DNA of 58,676 nucleotides from Bacteroidales bacterium (GCA_017552705.1 JAFZOY010000052.1:1-58676); one strand, 5' to 3'. Shown: positions 21,901-29,351, numbered from the stretch's first letter. Made by a program: numbers and translations. Notes: generated from the sequence alone by a model not told the origin.

Positions 21901-24694
21901 TACATGGTGACACTTCTATTTCGCCTTCATACACCTTATCCAGCGAAGTTGCAAAACTAATATCGTCAATCACAAAGTCGTTACCGCCAGAACGATTGTT
22001 TTCTTGATTTTGAGAATCATTTACAGTAAGTGTTTCATCTCCTGCCGCACGTATAAATAAAGTAAAACTACCATCATCAGGGGCAGTCCACACCGCACTC
22101 AAATCCTCCCAGTCATTGTTGTCGGACAGCTGTTTTGTGATAATTTCTTCACGAGTTCCCGTTGCGTTGTTTTTCACAATAAACGACAATTGTGCGCTGA
22201 TAGGAAGTGGATTTCTATCAGTAAACCGACAAGCATTTGCAAAATACAACGACAAAATGTATGCTTTATCCTTCACTGCAGTAAAATCATATGCTATCAC
22301 ATCGCCATCTTTACTTTCTGGATCCACAAACAACATATTTCCACTTCCGGAGGTATGGTCGTCAACACGAACACACCAAGTACCACATGCTGTTCCAGCA
22401 ATATCTTCACCTTTCAATATGGTAAACGAACCAACTTGGTTACCCTTATCATACAAGCCATTACCACGTCCATATTTAAAGCCGCTCATTCCCAATTCAA
22501 AATCGCCATTTGTGATTACACTACCTGCAGGGAAATATGCAATTGCCTTATATGTGGTAGGTGCAGTAGTAATATCAGAAACATCGAGCGTATTTCCATA
22601 AATAATGTTTCCCGAAGCATCAACAATAATATTTCCCGAAGCATCAACCCAATGGTCAACCTGCCCTACTTCCTCGCCAGTAACGGAGTTCACCGCTCTT
22701 GCTGTCAAAACGCAATTGTTGTTTTCCACAACAACCTCGTAACAATCCGTAACATTCACACTGACAGTATCTTTTTGGATACGTGGAATACCCATATAAA
22801 TATTGTCGATAGCAAAATCATATCCATTCTGACTTGGTGCATTTTGCTTAATTGTAATTTTTGCCTTTGTGGCGTCACCTGAATTCCATGTTGCTGTTTT
22901 GGTTTCCCAGCTACACCATTCATCGTTTGGTGTTGTTGAGAACAATAACACATCGTTCACATAAATATCCAACGGAACAGCGCCGCCCATAGTAAACGGA
23001 GTTGTATTCAAATCGCCCCAACCGATATTCGCCACATCCAATGAAATCTCATAATCCTTATTTTTCGTAACGCTCAAATTCGATTCTTCCCACACTATCC
23101 AACCAGCCTGGTCAGATTTACCATCAACTGACATAAACTTGCCATTTCCCGTACATTTTTTCCCGCCTTTCGTTGCATCTTGTGTCCAATACGCTGCTTC
23201 TTGCCAAGTCCCCCCCACATTTGCATTAGTAACATATCCAGTGGAAGCATCGGCATACACAAGAGCATTCGCTCCATCTGGCATAGAACCATCGGTTCTT
23301 ACATTATACCCAGAAGTAAATCCAGTTGTTCCTGCCTCAAAATCACCGTTGACTGTCTTATTATCTTCAAGTATTTTTGCAGTTGCCTCAAACACAATTT
23401 TTCCTTCCGATGACAATTCCGCTATAGCTTTCGCCCCAGTCGGTTTTGCAAATAATGAAGCTGGTTCCCAGCTTACTGTTGAAACAGCCGCACCTGACTT
23501 TGCCACAGCCTCCAATTCGATTTTCGAACCATAACAATGCGTTGACGCCGCATCATTGTTTCTAACAGAAAACTTCCTATTTTGGATTTCCAATGTTCCT
23601 TCCAAATAACAACTTTCCTCTTCTCGATATGTCATCGATTTTACCTCACGAACAGAGTACATACCAGTTTCAGTTGTTGTATAACTCAATTTTCCAGGCC
23701 CTGATGTTATTTGGGAACCATCTTTGTACCACACAAAATAATTACTGGTTGAATTATAGTGCGTAACAGTTAATTCTGTGCTTTGTCCCGACTCTATATA
23801 CTCCAACGAAGCACTCAACGAGACATCCTGTCCCACAACTGGATCGCAACAATTCGTTGTTCTAAGATTCGAAGCAGGCGTTTCAATTTTATCGCAAGCA
23901 ACTTCTATGTCCCAATTGTAAATATTGGCATAATGGTTACTATTCCAAAAATTGGCAGAACCAGAAACCACCTTCACACCAAAAGAAGTATTTTGATATG
24001 TTGAAGAACTGCTATTCCAACCAAAACCAGAAACCGATGTACTTGGTATTGTTACAGAATATGTTCCCGCCGGCAATGTTATCCCAACAGGTAACAATAA
24101 CATATACATCGAATTAGAGATTGCCCGTAATGCCGAAGAACCAAAAGAATAACTCGGGACATTATACGTTGTTCCTGTTGATGTATTCTTAAATTGTAAA
24201 CTCAAATTAAAAGTATTATTTCCAAGATAATCAAAATAAACTGGTATTTCCACAGAATTAATTGTCACTTGGACATTTGTGGTAAGTGTAACCGAATAGG
24301 AATTCTTCGCTTCATTTGATTTATCATTAAATGTTGGACTATTCTCATTCGCCAACAAAAATCCCCCTTCCTTTGCATACCACAAGGTAGCCGTACTTCC
24401 ATCAGATGCTTGACAACGGTATGGTGTGGACATAACAGAACCATCGCCGTTTGGTCCATACCCAAGGTCTTGATAGGTGTTCGTACCAGTTTTATGATAC
24501 CAATGGTATTTTGTCCCTGCTGGCACAGCGCCATTTATTTCCCATTTGGCGTAATAGTTATCGCACCATCCAGCATTTGTCTTGAAAGATGCAGAACCGC
24601 ATTGCGAAAAAGCGAGTTCTGTTTGCGTTGCAACAAGTAACACAATACCAACCAAAATCCATACAAATCGCGATTGTAGTAGTAGTTTCTTCAT
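12956..24694 (-). CDS. Giant (3,912 aa) T9SS-exported adhesin with Ig-like repeats and gliding-motility C-terminal domain
   Basis: Predicted cell-surface protein. A signal peptide (VWILVGIVLLVATQTELAFS) is followed by a cysteine-containing N-terminal domain. Two jelly-roll modules of the CBM4/9 or DUF642 kind lie at about 449-635 (starts VNGDFEAG) and 727-915 (starts TNGDFELG), each ending in an AIDNI or VIDDI strand. A long array of Ig-like domains of about 80-160 residues fills 930-3800; many carry a Q-x-x-x-GC-[QE]-S strand (VTQTLNGCQS, VSQTIRGCES, ASQVVDGCES) followed by CP-x-x-[AS]-P-T, and GCKGF- or GCEA-type strands. Residues about 3806-3912 form a T9SS type B/CHU_C domain: VPSAFAPANP, ISVYDKWGNLLW and WDGRYDGKMMQAGEYIWK. 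Such proteins mediate attachment, gliding or aggregation. It lies directly downstream of a polysaccharide locus on the same strand, with its own promoter and terminator. Confidence 0.93.
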   Translation of the reverse strand: MKKLLLQSRFVWILVGIVLLVATQTELAFSQCGSASFKTNAGWCDNYYAKWEINGAVPAGTKYHWYHKTGTNTYQDLGYGPNGDGSVMSTPYRCQASDGSTATLWYAKEGGFLLANENSPTFNDKSNEAKNSYSVTLTTNVQVTINSVEIPVYFDYLGNNTFNLSLQFKNTSTGTTYNVPSYSFGSSALRAISNSMYMLLLPVGITLPAGTYSVTIPSTSVSGFGWNSSSSTYQNTSFGVKVVSGSANFWNSNHYANIYNWDIEVACDKIETPASNLRTTNCCDPVVGQDVSLSASLEYIESGQSTELTVTHYNSTSNYFVWYKDGSQITSGPGKLSYTTTETGMYSVREVKSMTYREEESCYLEGTLEIQNRKFSVRNNDAASTHCYGSKIELEAVAKSGAAVSTVSWEPASLFAKPTGAKAIAELSSEGKIVFEATAKILEDNKTVNGDFEAGTTGFTSGYNVRTDGSMPDGANALVYADASTGYVTNANVGGTWQEAAYWTQDATKGGKKCTGNGKFMSVDGKSDQAGWIVWEESNLSVTKNKDYEISLDVANIGWGDLNTTPFTMGGAVPLDIYVNDVLLFSTTPNDEWCSWETKTATWNSGDATKAKITIKQNAPSQNGYDFAIDNIYMGIPRIQKDTVSVNVTDCYEVVVENNNCVLTARAVNSVTGEEVGQVDHWVDASGNIIVDASGNIIYGNTLDVSDITTAPTTYKAIAYFPAGSVITNGDFELGMSGFKYGRGNGLYDKGNQVGSFTILKGEDIAGTACGTWCVRVDDHTSGSGNMLFVDPESKDGDVIAYDFTAVKDKAYILSLYFANACRFTDRNPLPISAQLSFIVKNNATGTREEIITKQLSDNNDWEDLSAVWTAPDDGSFTLFIRAAGDETLTVNDSQNQENNRSGGNDFVIDDISFATSLDKVYEGEIEVSPCIECKEPTAVTLTPSSRTDGYMCDGETITLTTNNQANTTDFQFDWYKGESIEAGTPVTNKIGRTGIAGDSYAVSDIADAGTYWVRVSDAHYPDMDACWSETSFTITPAEKPTVEITGGAEYCEDATSIEKPVFTFTGTAPYRFRYRIEDVRGNEVSPTTNWLQSNSDTYSPPTAPSGVGTYVYKVVELTDALCTADATELDKQSTRITILPKPTITEFASSGDACEGSELSISLKIRSSVPAGCSYYYTDYKGDKQYGGLMVSDNAQKIVVSDAATVAHSGTYTFYVYITSECSDTKSVDVEIYPNPTIDNIAISNEAMVCSGTEISFTPTVTDNDSGQGTFEWSGTKTGNTEVLKVNETVSAMTEVKETLTYTSSHNCSVTSGEVTATIYPIPAAPVTKDDSYCKNTTADPANATIETDCIANWFDADHNPLSGTPTPSTANATEEGHPITYFVSQTAYKSGCFAGCTSSESEVHIVINDKLTPEITATPEAFCKKLSTELSLDKAYQTQKWTLGNTSLGTGATCTFGSDKDAGKYTIGVEVTDVNGCTGTAEKEITVYPLPTATLTPEEEIKICDLTSATITAIITSGDDGNGPYPAVGSWSDNATKVDDYTATFTANGDGAKTVEYHYTSTYGCEFDAPIPSKKINVIAIPSAVADWTVTYCEKATALALEAPSTASGVKWYDAPDATSPLTGAPTPSTASHGEYYYYMTQKPDICESAKTKITVVVNELPNPIITSKVSGAEKDNACFGTAIDLSLDAAYKSQKWSCSPTDYLSSTTDGAPSLKATAPAGTYTIGVIVEDNNSCKNLTEVTKTLVVHPIPVAELSDLTAQCADDETQQTITATITPDLLGEGTWTGDVVKASEYTATFVPKTAGAGNHTITYGFTSAAGCEAESVEKSVIVYAMPEITITPSVTSVCEQGGTTSGTVTVSMGGTYSTSGSKTPTYNYTSETLNDVDATTGSFSSVGQRSGQHTIKLQYTDANGCKGFDSKDITVYARPVVDFDLPAAICDYAGAIDLVGTVKYEDGAFATITSGTTTFTGTGGVADSKFTPTGLLGSKDVTLTYTDEHDCKAVNVSHSIVVNHTDAPTPVSNSDSKLNVVNQAAVPLLSANGADGATYKWYLENDTTKTVAAETQTYQISFVPDTDGKMKEGQYSAYVTQTLNGCQSVPAQAILTITDCPVTSPTAPKYFACVDQDGITVKATSTYANPESDDTKTIGWFWDNTKIPVTTVASLDAAQPDGKGASFTIPQSKLTNAGNVTIYVAEYDATSGKECFSPAIPVTVEVHANPQPTITVPDVICSTVEEIDIEFGPASSADGTVTSTLAAEEGAIENNKTWHVAYDDSETGINYTNLTVSTTELWGTGDEQVACSAVIGKTFAVTHVNAPTGTGIETPQVWSSSAEKLALVPDMVINYATDLNAVLSVVNSQLVEIGNSSPIDMKPNITAEGTYEYNVTQWVNGCQSPTAVSVWNIVDCPTPAPTAESVTLCSKDNTLAHNSLPTLQAENVGNQTDAWIWYSDAEGTQQVGTSQNLSLEGLTGYTSDVTEKTVYTLYVKQNGNDGTGGTDMCFGPLSAPITVTVNPNPAVTIMDMPVLCYYDETKTAKATVNGNDLATLTSGNGSWKFFDGATEVADGIAATGEINLQVKGENDGNYTIQYEYTDANNCYGQETKAIEIEFAETPSTEEVKRLTIDESDVEVEAGNISDKTGTTVNWYNTESDQVVASNDNPWKTGDVKSTEVRKSYFVSQTIRGCESKKEEQILSIILCPFEAPTVADLQTCQNVDFASFEASTSESVDEWLWYEKDGNSLKPIINNSSSFTPTADNSVVATTTYYVSYMATESKTGKQCESKKAEVTAKVLPLPEITFSGNPSLLCYDLGEHQMNVRVDYHQNGAGSGAWSVDGESDAITATGEFTTNFKSVVDEAASQKPSYVVRYSYTDGMMCENTNTFDVQVRYVAKPVLSHHYTMTSQNIDAELQATLDAGDTVRWYSTADDARILSGDNPWKTGDRGSVTVDRTYFASQVVDGCESKRSETTVQIVPCPIPAPTTIGNEMCNYDAVPELTAFVSEWATRPNGQAELFYLYNSNNEKIDENSTGVFVPTVDTSMAKVHTFYISEYNSMPIADLTIQAGCESPKASVTLTVKKTAQATISATQDKVCEYPEGTNPVMSAMGYVGNGEYNWYEDDPNYPNCQSSSETGLKYTPFATEVGTHSVWLVVKDEDCFSVPTKKDFIIKQIPARPEVTANEVCEDDPNVALTAVSENGFITWYSDENRTSSSLLKSNSATFIPTVTQAGEYTYFATQTVDGCQSAVSEVSYRIKARPSAPKIITNEFHYCEYDMPPALQAKPDPEGANIRWYLSDKKTYANTDNEQGFGDIYQLESLTQGKNMLYASQVYDGCEGVQSMLVFYVYAKPSSPVVTNAVMCEGSNAIPTLSTNLLTDKWYSDSLATSGPFNVGYTYTPDSTEVKDKDLTYYIIREQNQCLSDTVPITLRVIKTPTIYLGEDTTFCIYDTLPPIVAEVTPAIEEGSTFSWFISPNALGKSVSALDTFNIEEYKNTLTKKTIDYTIRAQYLVKVSNILTCKSEFDTVHYVVNERGRKPVVFSKVICEDEEIVPLRALGSPNIEWRSLDGILPAEWHGQKFEFSRGQSIEPGSYRFLVSDEDMNTGCKSEFDTLEMTVAPAAKTKIIGQDSICMKTTLSYYSQYSEGSTYYWDVTSDVLNYSKENMSSSVRYFDFNEAGMDTITLYERTWAGCEGFDTLVVAVGPIPTAKFSWSLPGESNIIELVDSTEQDTLWKLDDNGELYGEPITYKMMWNLGHSGNENDIDTVIAYERRRFPILEGDYLYGYNCPTLTVENSFGCRDKYTECIFVNIATSIYVPSAFAPANPAHSVRTFQPKGFNLKTCEISVYDKWGNLLWFSNEVRDGMFVGYWDGRYDGKMMQAGEYIWKMEATFIDGQVWDGYDSGNGKKTKFGNVMLLR

Positions 24695-24765
24695 ATCATA
24701 TATTTTTTAGAGGTCCACTATTCATTTTATACAAGACTATTTCAACTCGAAATAGTTACAATTAA

Positions 24766-24773
24766 CAAATATA
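24766..24773 (-). promoter_or_regulatory. -7 element for the giant adhesin gene
   Basis: Minus-strand TATATTTG fits TAnnTTTG. It predicts transcription start near 24759 and a leader of about 65 nt, longer than that of most genes here, leaving room for translational control. Confidence 0.5.
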
Positions 24774-24794
24774 CAATGATTTATATTATTTCAA

Positions 24795-24835
24795 CACCTT
24801 AAAAAACAATTTTATACATTCTTTTTTAACAGGTG
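24795..24835 (-). terminator. Possible AT-rich terminator after the glycosyltransferase pair
   Basis: Minus strand: CACCTGTTAAAAAA pairs with TTTTTTAAGGTG, with a two-base bulge and a 15-base loop. There is no clean T run after the stem, so this is a weak call. It separates the glycosyltransferase genes from the adhesin promoter. Confidence 0.35.
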
Positions 24836-24848
24836 GAAATAGCGTGAT

Positions 24849-26018
24849 TTAGATACGCAACATTGCATTTTCCAATAAGGCCGTTGTTCGTTTCCAATCG
24901 TAATGCGAACGGACAAATTCACTTCCTTTTTGAGCTATTGACTTGGCAAGTTTTTCATCAGTCAACAAATAAATTATGGCATTTGCTAAATCCTGTGGCG
25001 TTTCGCCCACAAGAATTTCTTCGTTTTCCGTAGCCCGCAACGACTTATTTGCCAACGGCGTAGTTATACAGGGTAATTCCATCGCCATTGCTTCAAGCAA
25101 TTTGTTTTGCAACCCGGTTCCTATCTGCATTGGAGCAATAAAAATCTTAGATTGGCTATAAACCTCACACATATCATCAACCCAACCGGTTACAACAACC
25201 AAATCCGAAGCAACCGCTCGTACCGACGGGACTGGCGTAGCTCCCGCAATGCACACAGAAACGTTTGGCAACGACTTCCACACAATTGGCATAATCTCAC
25301 TTATTAAATAACAGACAGCCTTCACATTAGGGGGATATGCCATATTACCCGTAAATACGATATCGTATTTTTTTTCGCTGACTCTCGGAACAAACCTCTC
25401 GAAATCAACGCCATTTGGCACTACAATTATTTCATTTTTTTTCGGATGCTCTATCAACTGACGGTCGGAATCGCTGATTATTGTTTTTACATCAAACTTT
25501 TCAAACACTTGATTTTCATAACGTTGCAAGCGATTATATTCCATCTTAAAAATTGGTCGTTTGTAAAACGTTGCAGCATCCATTCTCCGTTTCATACCAT
25601 ATGACAAAACATCCTGATAATCAATCACTTTACACACATCTTCATTGATCAAATATGGAGCGACACGGACAAGCTGTCCATACACTACATCAGGTTGGTA
25701 TTGCTTTATCAGAGAATGCACACGAGAATGCACACGAGAATTATAAAAATACCCACATTGAATCGGCTTCCCCGTTAGAAAAGCACGCAACATATTAAAT
25801 GGTAGTGTTAGTTTTGGAATATCAATAAAATCAATCGTTTGACAATATGGTTTTAGTTTTTCAAATGCCAGAGTCTTATCAACGGAACTATCATCGTTCA
25901 ACGCACACAAATGAATAGTATTGCATGCCGACAAATTCTTTATTTGGTGGAATGCACGTAGTTTATCGCCTTTTTCCAAAGGCCACGGAATCCTCGATAG
26001 CAATACAAAAATGTTCAT
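24849..26018 (-). CDS. Glycosyltransferase, GT-B fold (group 4-like)
   Basis: 389 residues, cytoplasmic face, transferring a sugar from a nucleotide donor during polysaccharide or O-antigen assembly; donor and acceptor are unknown. N-terminal LLSRIPWPLEKGDKLRAFHQ and C-terminal FTGNMAYPPNVKAV, then MQIGTGLQNKLLEAMAMELP, match the GT4-like family related to the XrtA-linked glycosyltransferases. The start is at 26018, overlapping the previous stop as ATGA; upstream residues in frame would lie inside the previous gene. A 12-bp tandem duplication (25713-25736) repeats Ser-Arg-Val-His in the N-terminal domain. Confidence 0.82.
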   Translation of the reverse strand: MNIFVLLSRIPWPLEKGDKLRAFHQIKNLSACNTIHLCALNDDSSVDKTLAFEKLKPYCQTIDFIDIPKLTLPFNMLRAFLTGKPIQCGYFYNSRVHSRVHSLIKQYQPDVVYGQLVRVAPYLINEDVCKVIDYQDVLSYGMKRRMDAATFYKRPIFKMEYNRLQRYENQVFEKFDVKTIISDSDRQLIEHPKKNEIIVVPNGVDFERFVPRVSEKKYDIVFTGNMAYPPNVKAVCYLISEIMPIVWKSLPNVSVCIAGATPVPSVRAVASDLVVVTGWVDDMCEVYSQSKIFIAPMQIGTGLQNKLLEAMAMELPCITTPLANKSLRATENEEILVGETPQDLANAIIYLLTDEKLAKSIAQKGSEFVRSHYDWKRTTALLENAMLRI

Positions 26019-27226
26019 GATTGAGATTCTGTTTGATAAAATTCCAACAAATGATGTATACAATTTCGATTGTCAAACGTTTTTTTCACAAATTCAACCG
26101 CATGACTACCTATCATTTTTTTCTGTTCCGGAGATTGAACAAGTTTATTTATAACATCAACAAACGTTTCTGCCGAATCGGCAATACAAATCTCCCAACC
26201 ATTTTCGGCAGGAATCCCCTCCGCACCTATTGAAGTGGAAACTATCACTTTGCCATACGACAATCCTTCCAAAATCTTGATTCTCATACCTCCGCCAGCC
26301 AACAGAGGGACAATCATAATCGTATGTTGCGACATAAATTCATAAGCATTCGGCACTTCACCCATATATACAACTCCTTCCACCATCAATTGGTCCACAA
26401 ACCATTGGGGCGCATTTCTTCCAGCTACAAAAAGCTGAATATCTGGATTTTGCCTGCGGATTCTCTGCCAGCAGTTTGTCAAGAACCATTGCAATCCCTG
26501 TTGGTTTGGAGCCCAATCCAATGCCCCAATATGAAATAACGAAACCGTTTCTTCTTTCGGTGTGCTATATTGAGGCAAATCAGCGACAAAAATACCTGTT
26601 GGAGCAACGAATATCGGTTTTGTGTTGCCAATTTGTGTATAGGTTTCGCCATCGCGTTGCGTAATAGGCACCAAGAAATCGTATTGATTCAACATTGTTT
26701 TTTCAAAACGTTCCACTCGTTTTGCTAAATTCCTTAGGTACAATCGTTTAGCAAAACATTTCGTTTCATTCGCCAAGCGTTTCCAAATTTCATATTCCAC
26801 ATTGTGCGCACGATAGACGATTTTTGCCTGCGAACATTTACGAATCAAAGGAATATACGCACACATATACAAACCTTCAAGCTGCACGACATCGAACTTC
26901 TTTTCCGAAAAAATAGTTCGCAACAAATCCGAAAAATCTTTGGTAATGAACCGAGTAGCAGTATATGGCAAACGTGAGAACAATAAATTAGAAACAGTTC
27001 CCCACAACGTCACGTCTGTGTTTCTAAACACGGTACGAAAATCAGCCAAATTCCGAATAGAATCTGGTAGTTTCGTAACATCATAGTAATGCTTTTTGGT
27101 ATTGATAGCCGCAACAGTAACCGAATGTCCCAACTCAGCCATACCACGAATCATAGCAAATGTGGCTATTTGTCCGCCATCAGTCGGAGGATATGGAAAT
27201 TTGTTACAAACAACAAGTACGTTCAT
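26015..27226 (-). CDS. Glycosyltransferase, GT-B fold (group 4-like)
   Basis: 403 residues. The N-terminus NVLVVCNKFPYPPTDGGQIA is the usual first strand and donor loop of this family, so the start is put at ATG 27226, not further upstream inside the terminator. The middle has YRAHNVEYEIWKRLA, and the C-terminal donor-binding half has IGALDWAPNQQGLQWF and PLLAGGGMRIKILEGLSYGK, where the last Glu is in the place of the E-x7-E motif. It is coupled to the next glycosyltransferase by an ATGA overlap, and the two probably act in one glycan. It starts 17 bp after a terminator, so it must have its own promoter or depend on read-through. Confidence 0.82.
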   Translation of the reverse strand: MNVLVVCNKFPYPPTDGGQIATFAMIRGMAELGHSVTVAAINTKKHYYDVTKLPDSIRNLADFRTVFRNTDVTLWGTVSNLLFSRLPYTATRFITKDFSDLLRTIFSEKKFDVVQLEGLYMCAYIPLIRKCSQAKIVYRAHNVEYEIWKRLANETKCFAKRLYLRNLAKRVERFEKTMLNQYDFLVPITQRDGETYTQIGNTKPIFVAPTGIFVADLPQYSTPKEETVSLFHIGALDWAPNQQGLQWFLTNCWQRIRRQNPDIQLFVAGRNAPQWFVDQLMVEGVVYMGEVPNAYEFMSQHTIMIVPLLAGGGMRIKILEGLSYGKVIVSTSIGAEGIPAENGWEICIADSAETFVDVINKLVQSPEQKKMIGSHAVEFVKKTFDNRNCIHHLLEFYQTESQS

Positions 27227-27242
27227 ACAAAAGCATTTACAC

Positions 27243-27271
27243 AAAAAACGCCGACGGAATTCCATCGGCGT
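27243..27271 (-). terminator. Intrinsic terminator after the 290-aa secreted protein
   Basis: Minus strand: ACGCCGA pairs with TCGGCGT around a ten-base loop that itself contains GGAATTCC, followed by TTTTTTG. It lies 21 bp beyond the stop codon at 27292. Confidence 0.85.
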
Positions 27272-27291
27272 CAACTATACAAAATGTGTTA

Positions 27292-28164
27292 TTATCTTGC
27301 AAAACGTTTGTTGAATTCCACAGAGTTACGTGGATTGATTTCAACATAGAAGGCTGTACTTTTTCTTTCTGGGAATTTATACACGCCATATCCTTCTGGA
27401 GTTTGTCCGATACGTTTTCCACGGAAATGCTTTGCATCCATTTCGCGAACCGATGCAACATAAAATTTCTCAACAATCTCTGTTGAATTCTTGAAGTCCT
27501 TATCTGTTGAAACAACCAATTTACAAGTAAATACAAGTGGAGAATTATCCATGGTGAAATCCTTTTTGTAAATTGTTGCATTTTGTTTCTTAACCGAATT
27601 ATGTTTTTCAACATAACTTGCAACAGCGGTATCCAACAAAACACCCGCATCTGCACTCTTTTCACGAGGCATCAAATAATAGTTACCTTTTGTGAAAGTA
27701 CTTTTGGTAAGGATTTCGGAAATTTCATCTTTTCTTTCCTCGCGTCCCATTGTAATTTTCTGCCATTCATAGTCCATATCGGTCAATGTAGGCTCACTTG
27801 CTTTATATTTTTGATAGATTTTGTACTGAACATCTGTCAATTTTGACTCATCGGGAGTCATTGGAATTTCCACGCCTTCAACTGTGAATGTTGATTGCGA
27901 CCAATTCACATACAATGGAGTCTGAGCTTTGTTTTCGACCTTCACCTGCATTTTTCCATAACTCGACCAGAACAAATAACTCACGTCAGCAATATCATTC
28001 TCAAAATGAAACTGCTTGTATTCATTCAAAGACAAATTACTTGCCGATGCGATATCGAAGACTTGCACATAGCCTCTCGCATTATTAACATCTTGTGACT
28101 GAGCGCTTGCCGCAACAAAAACTGACAAGCCAATTAGAGACAATACTTTAACTATCTTTTTCAT
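27292..28164 (-). CDS. Secreted protein of unknown function in the polysaccharide locus
   Basis: 290 residues with a signal peptide (VLSLIGLSVFVAASAQS followed by QDV). The mature protein is mixed alpha/beta with no cysteines in conserved pairs. Features include FENDIADVSYLFWSSYGKMQ, NKAQTPLYVNWSQSTF (near residues 75-95), an acidic/basic helix (WQKITMGREERKDEISEI) and a C-terminal GVYKFPERKSTAFY. The NKAQTPLYVNWSQS stretch reads like a beta-sandwich strand pair. I do not recognise the family. It has its own -7 element and terminator, so it is a separate transcription unit between fcl and the two glycosyltransferases. Confidence 0.65.
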   Translation of the reverse strand: MKKIVKVLSLIGLSVFVAASAQSQDVNNARGYVQVFDIASASNLSLNEYKQFHFENDIADVSYLFWSSYGKMQVKVENKAQTPLYVNWSQSTFTVEGVEIPMTPDESKLTDVQYKIYQKYKASEPTLTDMDYEWQKITMGREERKDEISEILTKSTFTKGNYYLMPREKSADAGVLLDTAVASYVEKHNSVKKQNATIYKKDFTMDNSPLVFTCKLVVSTDKDFKNSTEIVEKFYVASVREMDAKHFRGKRIGQTPEGYGVYKFPERKSTAFYVEINPRNSVEFNKRFAR

Positions 28165-28189
28165 AATATTCTAAATTAAGATATATGTA

Positions 28190-28197
28190 CAAATATA
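28190..28197 (-). promoter_or_regulatory. -7 element for the 290-aa secreted protein
   Basis: Minus-strand TATATTTG fits TAnnTTTG and lies 25 bp before the ATG at 28164. Confidence 0.55.
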
Positions 28198-28252
28198 CAT
28201 TTTTTTTTATAAACGAAACACTTTAGAGCAGTTTCTTTAGATAAAAATCATA

Positions 28253-29341
28253 TTAAAATGACAAAATGCTTGATTTATACCAAGAATAGAGCCTCGAAAT
28301 ACCCTCGTCAATGTCGATTGTATGATGCCATCCCAAGTCATGGATTTTTGAGACATCAGTACATTTTCGCATCACGCCATCAGGTTTTGTCGCATCCCAA
28401 CACAATTCACCAGTAAAACCAATGATTTTTTTTATCTTCTCAGCTAAATCACAAAGCGAAATCTCAATGCCCGTACCTATATTAATATGACAATTACGTA
28501 TTTCTGCATTTTGCTTATCGCATACATCCTTGAAATCCACATTCAACAACACGTGTACACAAGCATCAGCCAAATCTTCACTCCACAAAAACTCCCGGCA
28601 CGGTGCACCTGTACCCCATAGTGTTACACGCTTCGAAGAAATGCCGTAGTTTTGAAGCGCCGACGTAATTGCCGAAAAAGAATCTGTTGCACACACACCA
28701 TCAATGGGACGGGCAGTTAAATCATTTCTAACAGACTCAATATCATCATTTTCCAAACATTTTGCAAGATACAATTTACGCATCATTGCCGGCAATACGT
28801 GCGAATGTTCCAAATGGAAATTATCGTTCGGGCCGTATAAATTCGTCGGCATTACCGCAATATAATTGGTGCCATACTGAAGATTAAAACTTTCACACAA
28901 TTTCAGACCAGCAATCTTGGCTATTGCATACGGCTCGTTAGTATATTCCAATTCCGAAGTAAGAAGTGCATCCTCTTTTATTGGTTGTGTGGCATTTCGA
29001 GGATATATACACGTACTGCCCAAAAACAAAAGTTTTTTTACAGAATGCCGAAACGCCTCTCCAATCACGTTTTGTTGAATCTGCAAATTCTGATAAATAA
29101 AATCCGCCCGATAATGTAAATTTGCCATAATGCCACCAACATGAGCAGCAGCAAGCACCACCACATCAGGCTGCACATCATCGAAAAACATTGACACCGC
29201 ATTGGGATCAAGCAAATCAAGTTCTTGATGTGTTCTGCCAATCAAATTTGTAAAACCATACTTTTGCAAGCCACGCCAAATTGCAGAGCCAACAAGCCCA
29301 GTGTGTCCAGCCACATATATTTTCGTCGATTTTGAAAGCAT
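28253..29341 (-). CDS. fcl: GDP-L-fucose synthase
   Basis: 362-residue extended SDR enzyme that epimerises and reduces GDP-4-keto-6-deoxy-mannose to GDP-L-fucose using NADPH. The Rossmann motif GHTGLVGSAI, the SSTCIYP-type strand (GSTCIYPRNA), the catalytic YAIAK (Tyr-x-x-x-Lys) and the family motif PTNLYGPNDNF are all visible, as is WGTGAPCREFLWSEDLADA. It is longer than the usual 310-320 residues, with an insertion around residues 195-230. It follows gmd by 10 bp and completes the GDP-fucose pathway. Confidence 0.94.
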   Translation of the reverse strand: MLSKSTKIYVAGHTGLVGSAIWRGLQKYGFTNLIGRTHQELDLLDPNAVSMFFDDVQPDVVVLAAAHVGGIMANLHYRADFIYQNLQIQQNVIGEAFRHSVKKLLFLGSTCIYPRNATQPIKEDALLTSELEYTNEPYAIAKIAGLKLCESFNLQYGTNYIAVMPTNLYGPNDNFHLEHSHVLPAMMRKLYLAKCLENDDIESVRNDLTARPIDGVCATDSFSAITSALQNYGISSKRVTLWGTGAPCREFLWSEDLADACVHVLLNVDFKDVCDKQNAEIRNCHINIGTGIEISLCDLAEKIKKIIGFTGELCWDATKPDGVMRKCTDVSKIHDLGWHHTIDIDEGISRLYSWYKSSILSF

Positions 29342-29351
29342 ACAATATGGT

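Noticed and set aside
12956..24694. Many open frames of 60-230 codons on the strand opposite to the giant adhesin
   Set aside because: They follow from the codon use of the sense gene, have no promoters or family-like motifs and overlap a gene with a clear signal peptide and C-terminal domain.
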